Program-made: the position numbers and the translations under genes
Shown here: positions 19,590 through 28,727 of the stretch, piece by piece
Position numbering within the stretch: the first letter of the stretch is position 1
Layout: every line of letters starts with the position of its first letter
Notes under the pieces: model-generated
The model's database searches: none
What the model was told of the DNA's origin: nothing
Seen by the model: the letters and a program-made list of their open reading frames with translations, nothing else
Source: Takakia lepidozioides
Lineage: Eukaryota; Streptophyta; Takakiopsida; Takakiales; Takakiaceae
Direction of reading: 5' to 3'
NCBI GenBank assembly: GCA_030704615.1
Contig: CM060733.1
Coordinates: forward strand, 46,438,001-46,502,000
Length of the DNA: 64,000 bases

Positions 19590-19756
19590 TGTAACATATC
19601 CACTCTGCATTCCCGGGAAATGGCTGATCAACCCGCGGAAATAGGTGACACCCGCGGAAATAGGCCCTGTATGTATGCTGACGTGGCGTGAGCCTGTGCT
19701 GGGCTCACGGTTTCCTGGGCTCACAGGCTCACGCCTCCGGGCTCACAGAATAGCAC
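19590..19756 (-). mobile_element. End fragment of the GTGAGCC-type TIR transposon
   Basis: The reverse complement (GCGTGAGCCTGTGAGCCCAGG, then TATTTCCGCGGG) matches the left end of the 4385-6473 element in motif order. Only one end is present. Confidence 0.6.
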
Positions 19757-19893
19757 CCCCCGCAGGACATGCACAACAGGGGTGGGGATTGCAGGTTTTG
19801 GAGACCTATGAGAAGTTGATGTGGGAGGGGGTGAAGTCCGACCACATTACGTTCAGAGAGTTCAAATGCCTCTCCACCATGACCTTGCTTAGC
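19757..19893 (+). pseudogene. PPR motif fragment
   Basis: The frame reads GHAQQGWGLQVLETYEKLMW, then EGVKSDHITF, which fits one PPR repeat of the plant PLS type. It is cut by the transposon end on the left and loses similarity on the right. Confidence 0.55.
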
Positions 19894-19894
19894 T

Positions 19895-20778
19895 AACCAT
19901 GCCTTGCTGATGTTGTTGTCTTGCACTTGAGCTGTTTTTGGACACTGGCTGGAACATCCACAAGGCGGCTCTGCTCGAGAGATAAATGAGTTTGAATGCA
20001 GGGGCAGATTTTGAGATCACAATCACCACTCAGAACGCTGTTCTTTGCACTGGCATGGCATGTCAGCATGCATATCAGCCCAAACTCATTACTCCGTGAG
20101 TCTTCCACTGCCGGAGTGTGCCCATTCAAGCCAAATCTTCGAAACGCAGGGATGGAACGGGGTTTTGAAACCAGCATTGCCCAACTGGATACCCAATTCA
20201 GCTCCGCATCTTGGTCCATTAATCTGTTGCACATTGTGAAGTTTTCTGCCCGTTCACCGCAAGTTGAAGAAGGAGTATTCTTAAAACACGGGTACTCATA
20301 ATCTGAAAATGGCTCCAGCTTATGTTGCTTGAGTGCGAATATGAGTGTGGTTGGCTTGGCAGCTTTACATCTGGTCCATCCCACTCGATATGATGAGTAG
20401 GTTCAGCTTGACTTCTCTCACACAAAAGACGCTGCCAAGATGGGGTTTGTTGCCCTAGGTGACTTCCCGTCGTTGTTCTAGGCTGCAACATACAATTAAT
20501 CTGGCCCATGGCGAGGGGCCTTGCCTTCCACCAATCATCTGTAAGTCTTGTGAAACTGTTTTTGTGGCAGTTTGTAAGAAGTGGGCAGCGATGGTGGGCT
20601 GTTGTAGGATTTGATGAACTCAATGTCGTATACTTACAACAACCCCTCATCTCTTATGCAAGCATTCAACAAGCCTAGTTGACTGCAGAGCATATTCAGC
20701 CCCCCACATTTCTAGTTGCCTAATGTTCTTCATCTCTTGGGTAGAGCATTTTCCAGGGTCTCCATCTGTGATGACACA
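19895..20778. other. No recognisable feature
   Basis: Open frames of up to 163 codons exist on the minus strand (20384-19893 and 20650-20219), but I recognise no domain, and the overlapping frames on both strands give no clear winner. Confidence 0.4.
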
Positions 20779-22024
20779 CTATCTTCTCATGTGGTTCAGC
20801 TTCTGGTCTTGCTCTTCTTTGCACCACCCCAATGAAGGGCAGTTCCCACCTGCTTGATTCTCTCCATATGGTTGTCTTGGCAGGGTTTCCCACAACCGCC
20901 TTTCCTTTTCATACTGCCAGTCAGCAGCCTCGTTCTCCAATGCTTCACTTTCTTCCCAAGTAAAGTGCTCTCCTCTTTTATGCTTCAACGTCCCTGCAGG
21001 TGTCTTTTCCTTCATCTCTCGTGGTGCTTTCGAATGAATGAGCACTGATTTGCATCTGTTGGCAACACTTATGGTGTCCCTTTCCTTGCATGCCACTGCA
21101 GGCCCGTCATTGACTTTCTTGGCAGGGAAGTCTCCTCCTTCTCCCTCATTTTCTGGCTCTGTTGGTGCCCCACTCACTATGCTATCAGGGCTGCATTTAT
21201 TTCGTGGTGTTGCGCCAGCCAAGGGCGATCTTTCACTGGTCCGATTGTTGGCAGCAGCTGATTGGAGTCTTCTTGGCAGAGTCTCCCACGAGCTCCCATC
21301 AGTTTCAGGCATCAGGTTTTCTACCCTGCCCTTCCACTTTTCATAAGCAAGGTGCCTGTCTTCCTCCCTTTCACTCTTCAGCCTCTCAGGCAGATTTTTC
21401 TTCATGCGATTGCTGCTCCCATACTTCCAGTCATTGTTTAATTTTCTCCAGCCATCACCCTCAGATTTGACAAGGTATTGCTGCCCTTCCTTGTGTCTTT
21501 CCAGCTGCTGGTTTTATCCCAGATTCACCTCTCATCCTTGCCTGGGGTTTTGCTTGCCAAACAGCCCTTGTGTGGGGAACTTCAACGAAAGGCAATATTT
21601 CATTCTCAGCTCCTGTCTTTGTACCTCTTTGCAACAGTCCAGCCTCGGGTGCCTCACTTTCTGATTGTTGGGTTGCATTCTTCGACCGCCAACCTTTGAC
21701 AGGAAAGTGTGCTCCATCCTCCTCATCTTCTACTGGTTCCCTTGATGCTTCACCTCGTATGTCTTCCTCCTCATGTTTTAGCAGCAGCTCCCATGCCTGA
21801 ATTGCTACTTTTCCTCGTAGTTGATCTTGTGCTTTCCTTTTTCTCCGTAGCTTAATCAACTGTTTTGTCTTGGCAGCTCCCTTGCCATAAGTGCCTTGTC
21901 TCACTGCATCTCCCTTGGCTGCCCACCATCCGTGGAGTCTTTCTTGCACTATTCTGACCCTCGTTGGCATGCACTTTGCTGCGATGCCCCACATGTGTTT
22001 GCTGCTCCCTTTAATCATCAACAT
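20779..22024 (-). CDS. Unrecognised Lys/Glu-rich open frames, possibly one broken gene
   Basis: Two minus-strand frames, 22024-21461 (187 codons) and 21405-20779 (208 codons), are adjacent but in different frames. Both are highly charged and rich in Glu, Lys, Arg and Trp. They share a similar stretch, EDEEDGAHFPVKGW in the first and ENEGEGGDFPAKKV in the second, suggesting an internal duplication or a single repetitive gene with a frameshift near 21430. I do not recognise a family. There is no transmembrane segment or catalytic motif. It could equally be a decayed transposon gene. Confidence 0.3.
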
Positions 22025-22469
22025 AGTGCTCCAGAGCTAGTTCCTCATTGTTGACCAGTTGACATTCTCAGCCCTTGGACCCATTTTCCCTTCTCCCATG
22101 TTGCCTCGTCTTTCTGCTTCATCATTTGCTTTACTTGCACGATGTCGCTTCTTCCCTACAGCTCATCATGTGTTGTGGCTCTTTCCCATGTTGCACTCAC
22201 TCCCATCACACGTTGTGCAGTTGATAAGACTGAGATGAGTTGATGCAGGATAGGGGGAGGGCTTGCTGGTGTAGGTTGTCCGATAGGCCCCACGCACAGA
22301 GTCAAAGCTGGAAGTCAGCCTTGCAAGGACCCAAGTGAGAGAAGTCTGGTGGGGGTAACATCTTGGGGGATGGCAGTTAGGGCAATGCGTGTCTAGGGCA
22401 ATATATGTCATAGCAGCGGGTGATGTGCTGCCAATTTTGAGGATAGAGACAGCCTGTAAGCTGTAGATT

Positions 22470-22650
22470 TGTATCAGTGGTTTCTTCTGACACATATTGC
22501 TCCCAGTTTGCCACAACCAGTTTTGTTTGCATTTATAGTGCATGTGCAAGCCTGCTGGGGAAGGGCAAAGAGGTCCATGGTTGCATCGTCAAAGCTGGAA
22601 TTGTGGCAGATGTCATTATGAACAATACCCTTGTGGACAGGGAGTGTTCA
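22470..22650 (+). pseudogene. PPR fragment
   Basis: The frame FVCIYSACASLLGKGKEVHG followed by CIVKAGIVADVIMNNTLVD is a clear pair of PLS-type pentatricopeptide repeats of a plant organelle protein. It breaks down after VD, where MYAKCG would be expected. No start, no neighbouring repeats. Confidence 0.75.
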
Positions 22651-22684
22651 ACAATATGGCTGAGCAAAGGATAGAGTGTAATGA

Positions 22685-23228
22685 CTGCTAATGAAGGCAC
22701 CTTCTTCAATTTCACCTTGTTTTCCCCTCTTATCAGAATCGCCCCTAATTATTCATGTCTGAATTCTGCAAGTTAGCTGGTTGAGTGAAGCTTTGATAGT
22801 TTGGAGTGACTTTGACATGATTCTGCCAATGTGACAACATGAAAGTATCAGAAACAGGTAACACAGACGAGGAGAAGTTGTGGAATGAATACTTTTCTGA
22901 CCCCAGTCAATGGTGGGACAATCGAGGCAAGAAGGTGAATGTTTGTTGGATTATAGAGAGTAGCAGATGCAATTGAGCATAGGAACTAGTGTGATAAGTT
23001 GAGTTGGGTGCTTCCTAGAACAAGTCTAGGCTGTCATCGTCAATTGCTAACAACAAGGCAAGGTTGTATGCATGATTCGTGCAAGGCATGGATAGCTGAA
23101 GGAGCAAGGATAGAGTGTGGGTGCAGATTCACCCAAGAGGGCCGGACTTCAAGCTCCAGATTAACTATGAAGCTACAAGAAACCTGCATGGGTAGATGGT
23201 CAACTGGCAGCAACGGCACAATTGATCA
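22685..23228 (+). pseudogene. OSB-like (PDF-motif) gene fragment, copy 1 of a tandem pair
   Basis: EEKLWNEYFSDPSQWWDNRG, then an intron-like 180-200 bases with stops and a GT...AG possibility, then PRGPDFK, resembles the PDF motif of OSB proteins. These are organellar single-stranded-DNA-binding proteins that restrain recombination of mitochondrial DNA. The second exon is degraded. It is duplicated head to tail with 23229-23871. Upstream similarity between the copies begins at GGCACCTTCTTCA / GGCATCTTCTTCA. Confidence 0.55.
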
Positions 23229-23871
23229 AATCAGACATTGTTAATGAAGGCATCTTCTTCAGCACATTTCACCCTGTTCCCTCTTATCAGAATCGGCCCA
23301 AAATTTCCATGTTGAATTCTGCAAGTTAGCTGGTTGAGTGAATCTAGTTTGGAGTGACTTTGACATGATATTGCTATGTGACAACATGAAAGTATCAAAA
23401 AACAAGTAACAGACATGAGGAGAAGCTGTTGAATGAATACTTTTCTGCCCCCAGTCAATGATGGGACAACCGAGGCAAAAAGGTGAATGCCTGCTACATT
23501 TCAGAGAGTAGCAGACGCAATTGAGCATAAGAACTAGTGTGATAAGCTGAGTTGGGTGTTTCCTAGAACAAATGTAGGTTGTCATTGTCAGCTACTAGCA
23601 GCAAGGCAAAGATGAATGCATGATTTGTGGAGGGGCATGGATAGCTGAAGGAGCAGGGATAGAGTGTGGTCCAGATTCATCATAGAGGGCCAAATTTCAA
23701 GCACAAGATTACCTATGATTCCCTATGGATCAATAACTACAAGAAACCTCCATGGGTAGATGGTCTATTCCGTGGAACTCACTGAAGTCTTGCATTATGA
23801 GGATCAGAACTGCTTGGCAGCTTACTTGCATGAGGCCTTGACCCTTAGGCAATCCCCAGAGCACCAGTAGC
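23229..23871 (+). pseudogene. OSB-like (PDF-motif) gene fragment, copy 2
   Basis: This copy is highly similar to copy 1. Its downstream exon is better preserved, reading GPNFKHKITYDSLWINNYKK then PPWVDG, the typical end of a PDF motif. A frame then continues toward VLHYEDQNCLAAYLHEALTL and a TAG near 23871. The tryptophan-rich exon has changed (a stop follows the Glu-Lys stretch). Neither copy has a start or an upstream OB-fold exon, so both look like pseudogene pieces. Confidence 0.55.
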
Positions 23872-24654
23872 TTTTGGGCTGCTTTTTTACTTTGTGTTTT
23901 TCATTTTGTCCCATAAGCTCTTTGAGCTTTCCGCAGATGTAATAAAGTACCATTTTGTTTTATTTCATTCATTTTCATTTCATTTTGTTTCATGACATGT
24001 CTTTCATCGTTTGTGCATTTCTAATGCATGATTAGTTCTCTTGTATGGCATTACTAGTCGACTCACTACAAACACCAAAACTCCAAAGCATGAATGACTA
24101 TGAATGATTGTTCAAGTAATTTCGAGCACTTCATGTAAAGTAGTAAAGCAGTGGTTGCGTCAACTTCCGCAGTTGCAATTGCCACTGGGTATGTAGCACT
24201 GCAAGTTATGTGGTCTATTACCACGTGGCGCCCCGGGCCCGTGGCCACGTGGCAGCAGTGCTGCTCGTCGTGGCGCCGCCACGTCGACGTCCACATCGTC
24301 GTCCACGTCCGCGTCCATGTGTCACTGCGCTTCGGTGAATCGGTCCACTCATCCGGAGGGAAAAGTCAAAGTCAGCCCTAAAGGTCAGACACACGGGCGG
24401 CCCGCCTGGTTACGCCACGTGGTTCTTCAGCATTAATCGCATTAATCGCTGAGCAGTTGCTCGTGCGTCTGCGTCCTTTACCACTCCAATCATTGGATGT
24501 CCAACCCAACTACCACGTCTGTTGTAACTAGTAGTTTGTAACTTCCAGTCGATCCCAGTTTTTTGACTTTTACGACTCAAAATGAGTCGTTACCCCAGTG
24601 GTAAATGACACGAATGCTTCTAGTGTGGTTTTCTCTCTGCTATTCCAAGGCTAG
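23872..24654. other. Intergenic, with 3'-end-like and G+C-rich parts
   Basis: 23880-24000 is T-rich with ATAAAG motifs and is related to 56640-56735. 24200-24330 is a G+C-rich patch of CCACGT motifs (ACGT-core, G-box-like). I see no gene. Confidence 0.4.
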
Positions 24655-25668
24655 ATGACAAACTATTGCCGAGGTACCTTGGATATGGTGCAACCTCTGG
24701 TGGCTCAAGTGTTGGACGAGGCCCAGTTCGATACAATGTTGGAGAGAGCTCATCGCAAGTATCGGCTGGTTCCGGAGTGTTTACATGGATCTACCTATGT
24801 CTGGACGTAGACTGCAATTCAACAAAGGGTAAGCAAGTGGATGGAAGCAAAAACTTGGCCAGAGTTATTGACGGCCAGATGGGTGGAGGACTTGTACATC
24901 AATCAACCTAGTGCTACACAAGTCTTGCAGGTGGGGTTCGCGATATTCGAACGATGTCACTTTCCTACTAACTGGGAGTACTCAGAGTTTTTGGGCAGGA
25001 CGGAGAAGGTCTATGTGGATTCTGACGATAAGGTGCTGTCATGTTGGGAAGTGTTGTTATTGATGGGGCAGGATTATGGCCACACTGCAACGGGAGAATC
25101 GATTTTGAAGATGGGCACTCGATTGACACCAATCAGTGGACCGTTGCCATAGAATATTACAGGCCGATTTGGTGTATGTATGTGTGCGCGTTGTGGTCAA
25201 TGGCACGAGAATGACCACTTGACGTCCTTACCTTACAATTGGCCATTAATTCCGGGAGAGTTCAGTAGTGCGGACTATTGTGAGACAGCGTACAAAACGG
25301 TCCAGGGGCTGCATGCGAATCATTTTGATCCTTTGTGTTTTATGGCAGCCATCTTTAGCGCGGTTTTGGCTAAGTGGTGTCACTACTACCATGTTGTTAT
25401 TGATGTTAACAGGCCTATGTTGGGAGGACATGAATTCGGGTTAGTAGCCAAGTTATTGCATCACTCGGCAAGGGAAATGAGAGTGTTAGAATTGATGTGC
25501 TTGACTGGATTTCTTCAGTGTGCAGATTCTGCTATGTATGATGATTGGGGGCCTTCGCGATACCACCCATATATGGCATTCAAGCAGTTCCAGAAGGAAG
25601 GTGATGAGCGGGACCATCGTCGATCGCATGAGTCAGAGGGGAGGCGGGAGAAGCGGCCACAAAATTAG
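24655..25668 (+). pseudogene. Unrecognised 338-codon frame with two TAG stops
   Basis: One frame runs from an ATG at 24655 (right after a TAG) to a TAG at 25666. It is interrupted only by TAG at 24808-24810 and 25150-25152, both plausibly former TGG and CAG codons. The predicted protein is soluble, rich in Trp, His and Tyr. It contains a CARCGQWHENDH stretch that might bind zinc, and ends in a charged Arg/Glu tail. I do not recognise the family. It lies just before the 145-base repeat with an LTR-like start, so it may be an extra reading frame of a retroelement, but no other retroelement gene is adjacent. Confidence 0.45.
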
Positions 25669-25672
25669 TTGC

Positions 25673-25820
25673 AGAAGATATAGTGTTTGCGAGGGCGCTA
25701 CACAATTAGGAGTAGGGCCATGTAGAATAATAGGAATTTCTGACTTAATGATAATTTTTAGAACTTTTTAATATCTTTCTCATCGATATAGCCTGCGATA
25801 CCTTCGATATTATTGCGATA
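25673..25820 (+). repeat. 145-base shared sequence, copy 2 (inverted relative to 265-408)
   Basis: It runs from AGAAGATATAGTGTTTGCGA to ATTGCGATAG, near-identical to the reverse complement of 265-408. A two-base CT insertion lies in the CGATATAGC segment. Confidence 0.75.
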
Positions 25821-25952
25821 GAGCAGTGTTCTTCAATATCTTGTATACAGTCGATAGTCTATCTTGGACTGAATGATAGAAGAGATGGATGAATAATTGT
25901 AAAGGATGGATGAAGGAGTTTGAGCGGTTATTACAGTTATTGAAGCGCCCTG

Positions 25953-25960
25953 CTATATAA
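25953..25960 (+). promoter_or_regulatory. TATA-like box upstream of the F-box pair
   Basis: CTATATAA lies about 450 bases before the first F-box start. The stretch 25821-26407 contains no open frame of note and could be a promoter plus leader. Confidence 0.3.
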
Positions 25961-26407
25961 TGCGTTCATGAGAAGCAGAAAGTGTCAATTGAGCCAGAGA
26001 GCCGTGACCGGGAGTAGAGAGAGTAGAGTGAGTAGAAGATAGACTATAGAGTTATTCTGCAATGGTAGATTTAGTACTGCGTTCTTGCAGTGTTGTGATT
26101 TATGACTAGGAAGAAGAAGAAAAAAGAAGTGCAATTCACTTTGTGTATGTGTGAAGAATGGAGTGATGAAATGAGATTGGGATTCTGTGTGTAAGAACTA
26201 AAGAACCAGAATTATATGAGATGGTGTGAGTGCGCACATATAAAACAGATAAGAATTCGATGTGAGAATTAGTTTCTGGTCTATCAAGAGAAATATCGAT
26301 AGAGAGATATCCAAAGCTCAGAAGGAGCAGATTAATGAAACGAAGATAGAGAGAGTTTCCAATTGGGTTAATGATGGGAGTGCAACGGTGAATTAAAAAT
26401 CAATTGC

Positions 26408-26719
26408 ATGGCAGAGAGCAATGGTGAGGGAATAAAAGAAGTGTCAGAGTTGATCACTGGATTACCAGACCATTTATCGATAACAATCTTTCATAAGCTT
26501 TGTTGTAGTGATAAAGAAGTATTCTTATTGCAATTGGTCAATAAAGGATGGTATAAGGAGATATCCATCCTATACCGGAGTTGTTATTGGAAACATAGTT
26601 GCTTGCAGAAGTGGTATAGACCATTTAAAGGCTATCCTGAACTTATGAGAGAATGGAATCATAATTTTGGTGAGGAAAAATCACTAGAGCAACTGGAGAA
26701 ACAAAATTGGTGGTGAAGA
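26408..26719 (+). CDS. Short F-box-only protein 1
   Basis: This frame of 103 codons begins at an ATG. From about residue 14 it has an F-box-like motif: ELITGLPDHLSITIFHKLCC, then SDKEVFLLQLVNKGWYKEI. The tail ends in NWW. F-box proteins bring substrates to the SCF ubiquitin ligase through SKP1. The usual C-terminal substrate domain is absent, since the whole protein is one F-box plus ~45 residues. It is followed 10 bases after its stop by a second, related frame. No lesion is seen. Confidence 0.55.
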
Positions 26720-26729
26720 ATGATCGCTA

Positions 26730-27038
26730 ATGATGTGTGAAGGGGAACAACTAGCATATCCTGTAGAATTAATTACTGGACTGCCTAATAGTTTGTCTCT
26801 AGATATCTTTAAAAGACTACAATGTAGCGACAAAGAGATAATCAACCTATGGTTAATCAGTAAAGAATGGTATCGAGAGCTGTTGGCTTTGTATCAGAGA
26901 GATTATTGGAGGAAGAATATAGTGGAGCAATGGTATTTGATTTCAGCCGATGGAGCAGAGTTAATAGAAGATGGAGAGAATATTTATGAATATGGGAGAA
27001 TGATGATTGTGTTGGATGAAGATGACTGTTGGTAAAAG
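26730..27038 (+). CDS. Short F-box-only protein 2
   Basis: The frame is 102 codons, offset by one frame from the previous one. It has the same layout: PVELITGLPNSLSLDIFKRL, then CSDKEIINLWLISKEWYREL, a Trp-containing tail and a final CW. By eye it is about 40 percent identical to its neighbour, so the pair arose by duplication. Because the gap is only 10 bases, both may lie on one transcript, or this may be one gene with two F-boxes broken by a frameshift. Confidence 0.5.
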
Positions 27039-27706
27039 TTGTTTCAAAGAAGGGATAGAGAGAGATATAATAGTCTGGCATCATTATCTATTAGTAGTAT
27101 AGTGCTTCCCTAGCGAACGAACTCTAGACTAATTGATCTTTTTTTTTAATCTTAGTTTTATTCTACATCTCTTCTCAATTCTATTTCCTCAACAAGGCGT
27201 AAGAGCTTCTTTGCTCTGAATAGCACTTGCATCTAGAACTTCCATAATTGGAAGTTGTCTCCCGTGAACTTCTCAATACTCGTCACGTCCTTAGGATCTC
27301 TGTTCTGCTGATGCCATTTTTCTCTTCCTTACTTCTATAAAAGAAAACCTCTCGCGCAGTCAATAAGCAACACAGCACTAAGCGACAGTGGGCCCATAAC
27401 CTGTTGAAAATGAAATTGCTGATTACAATACTCACTCCAAATTTGCAGAGTTACACTAAGCTATCAAGAATCTCTCAAGTACTCAGAAGTACACATGCTA
27501 GCTTTCAGACAATTCATGATGCTCACATTCCTGTAGACAGAGCGATCTCCGCACTCTGGACACAACTACAACTAGCATACGTGACAAAACAAACCGCACT
27601 CAGAATTAGTGCTCAAGAAGCTAAGTCACTACAAGCTGGAAATATAAGGTTCAAACTGCAGTCGTGGAACGTGATGCCAGCAAGGATTGATAGACGTCAC
27701 TGTAAC
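27039..27706 (+). other. No recognisable gene
   Basis: A frame at 27404-27730 (108 codons) matches nothing I know. The rest is A+T-rich with no clear signals. Confidence 0.35.
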
Positions 27707-27998
27707 ATCCTAGTTGGCATAGATAGCTAAACTAAAATAACCGGCAATGGTCCAGATGGCAATGACGGACTGGATCTTCAAATTCAACACTCCCCACTCA
27801 GTCAGACATTGTCTGCTTCAATGGTTGTGCCTGCTTTAATGGTTGTGCTTGCATAGAGAGATTGCTGAAGGATGCAATCCAAGCATGGAGCGAAAACGGA
27901 AGAACCATCTATGCGATCCTAGTTGGCATAGATAGCTAAACTAAAATAACCTGCAATGGTCCAGATGGCAATGACGGACTGGATCTTCAAATTCAACA
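27707..27998 (+). repeat. 82-base direct repeat with a 128-base spacer
   Basis: ATCCTAGTTGGCATAGATAG to CTTCAAATTCAAC occurs at 27707-27788 and 27916-27998 with one difference (CCGGC versus CCTGC). The second copy abuts the F-box pseudogene and supplies its AACAG splice-acceptor-like edge. Confidence 0.8.
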
Positions 27999-28727
27999 GC
28001 ACTTGCCAGTTCCAAGTCTATTCCGCTTCAGGTCAGTGTGCAAGCGATGGGACTCCCTCCCTTCTCCTCATTTTTTGGAACTCTGTAAGCAAGTCCCTTT
28101 GCAACAGGAAAAATATTTCTTTTGGTTTACTAGAAACCCAGATTTGATCACGCTCTATCATCGTACAAGCCGAATGTGGCAGCAGATAATGTATCCCCAA
28201 TATGTTACCAGCGATTTAAGCTCGCATACTGTTTTTGGAGGAGATGGAGGCTTGATTGGACTTGATGGATACAACAAACGGCTTCGAGAAGTCGTCTTCG
28301 TTGTGTGCAACCCTTCTCTTAATATTTGGAGACAATTGCCGGCCCTACCACCTTTCCGTGGTGGTGAACAAGTACAACAATTCTGGTTGCATCTTCCCAA
28401 TGTTGGCAGATGGGATTAAGTGAGGTGTTTGATGTGAAGGTCTTGGTATATGACTCAATCTCCAATTGCTGGTGTGCCCATAAAACCTCTCACATTCCAT
28501 CACATCATTCTCACCCTGACGGCTGGATGAGCAACAACTATGTGACTGGCAATTTTATGTACCGCTTGTTTTACAAGCATCCGCAAAATACTAGTGTTGG
28601 TGGGCCTGCACTGTTGGTATATAACATTGAGCATGGGCTAGGGAGAGAGCCTAGAGGTCTCTTTACCGTTAATTGCGTCTTACTATCAAGGAGTTGTTGC
28701 ACCTGCATATTTGATGGAGAGTCATAA
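27999..28727 (+). pseudogene. F-box/kelch-type gene fragment with a frameshift
   Basis: The sequence opens after CAACAG, which could be a splice acceptor. It reads the second half of an F-box (LPVPSLFRFRSVCKRWDSLP), then a region typical of plant F-box/kelch proteins (FWFTRNP, VFVVCNPSLNIWRQLPALPP). A frameshift near 28415 moves it to the next frame (VFDVKVLVYDSISNCW, GPALLVYNIEHG). It ends early at 28727. The N-terminal exon with the first half of the F-box is not found. Confidence 0.7.
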
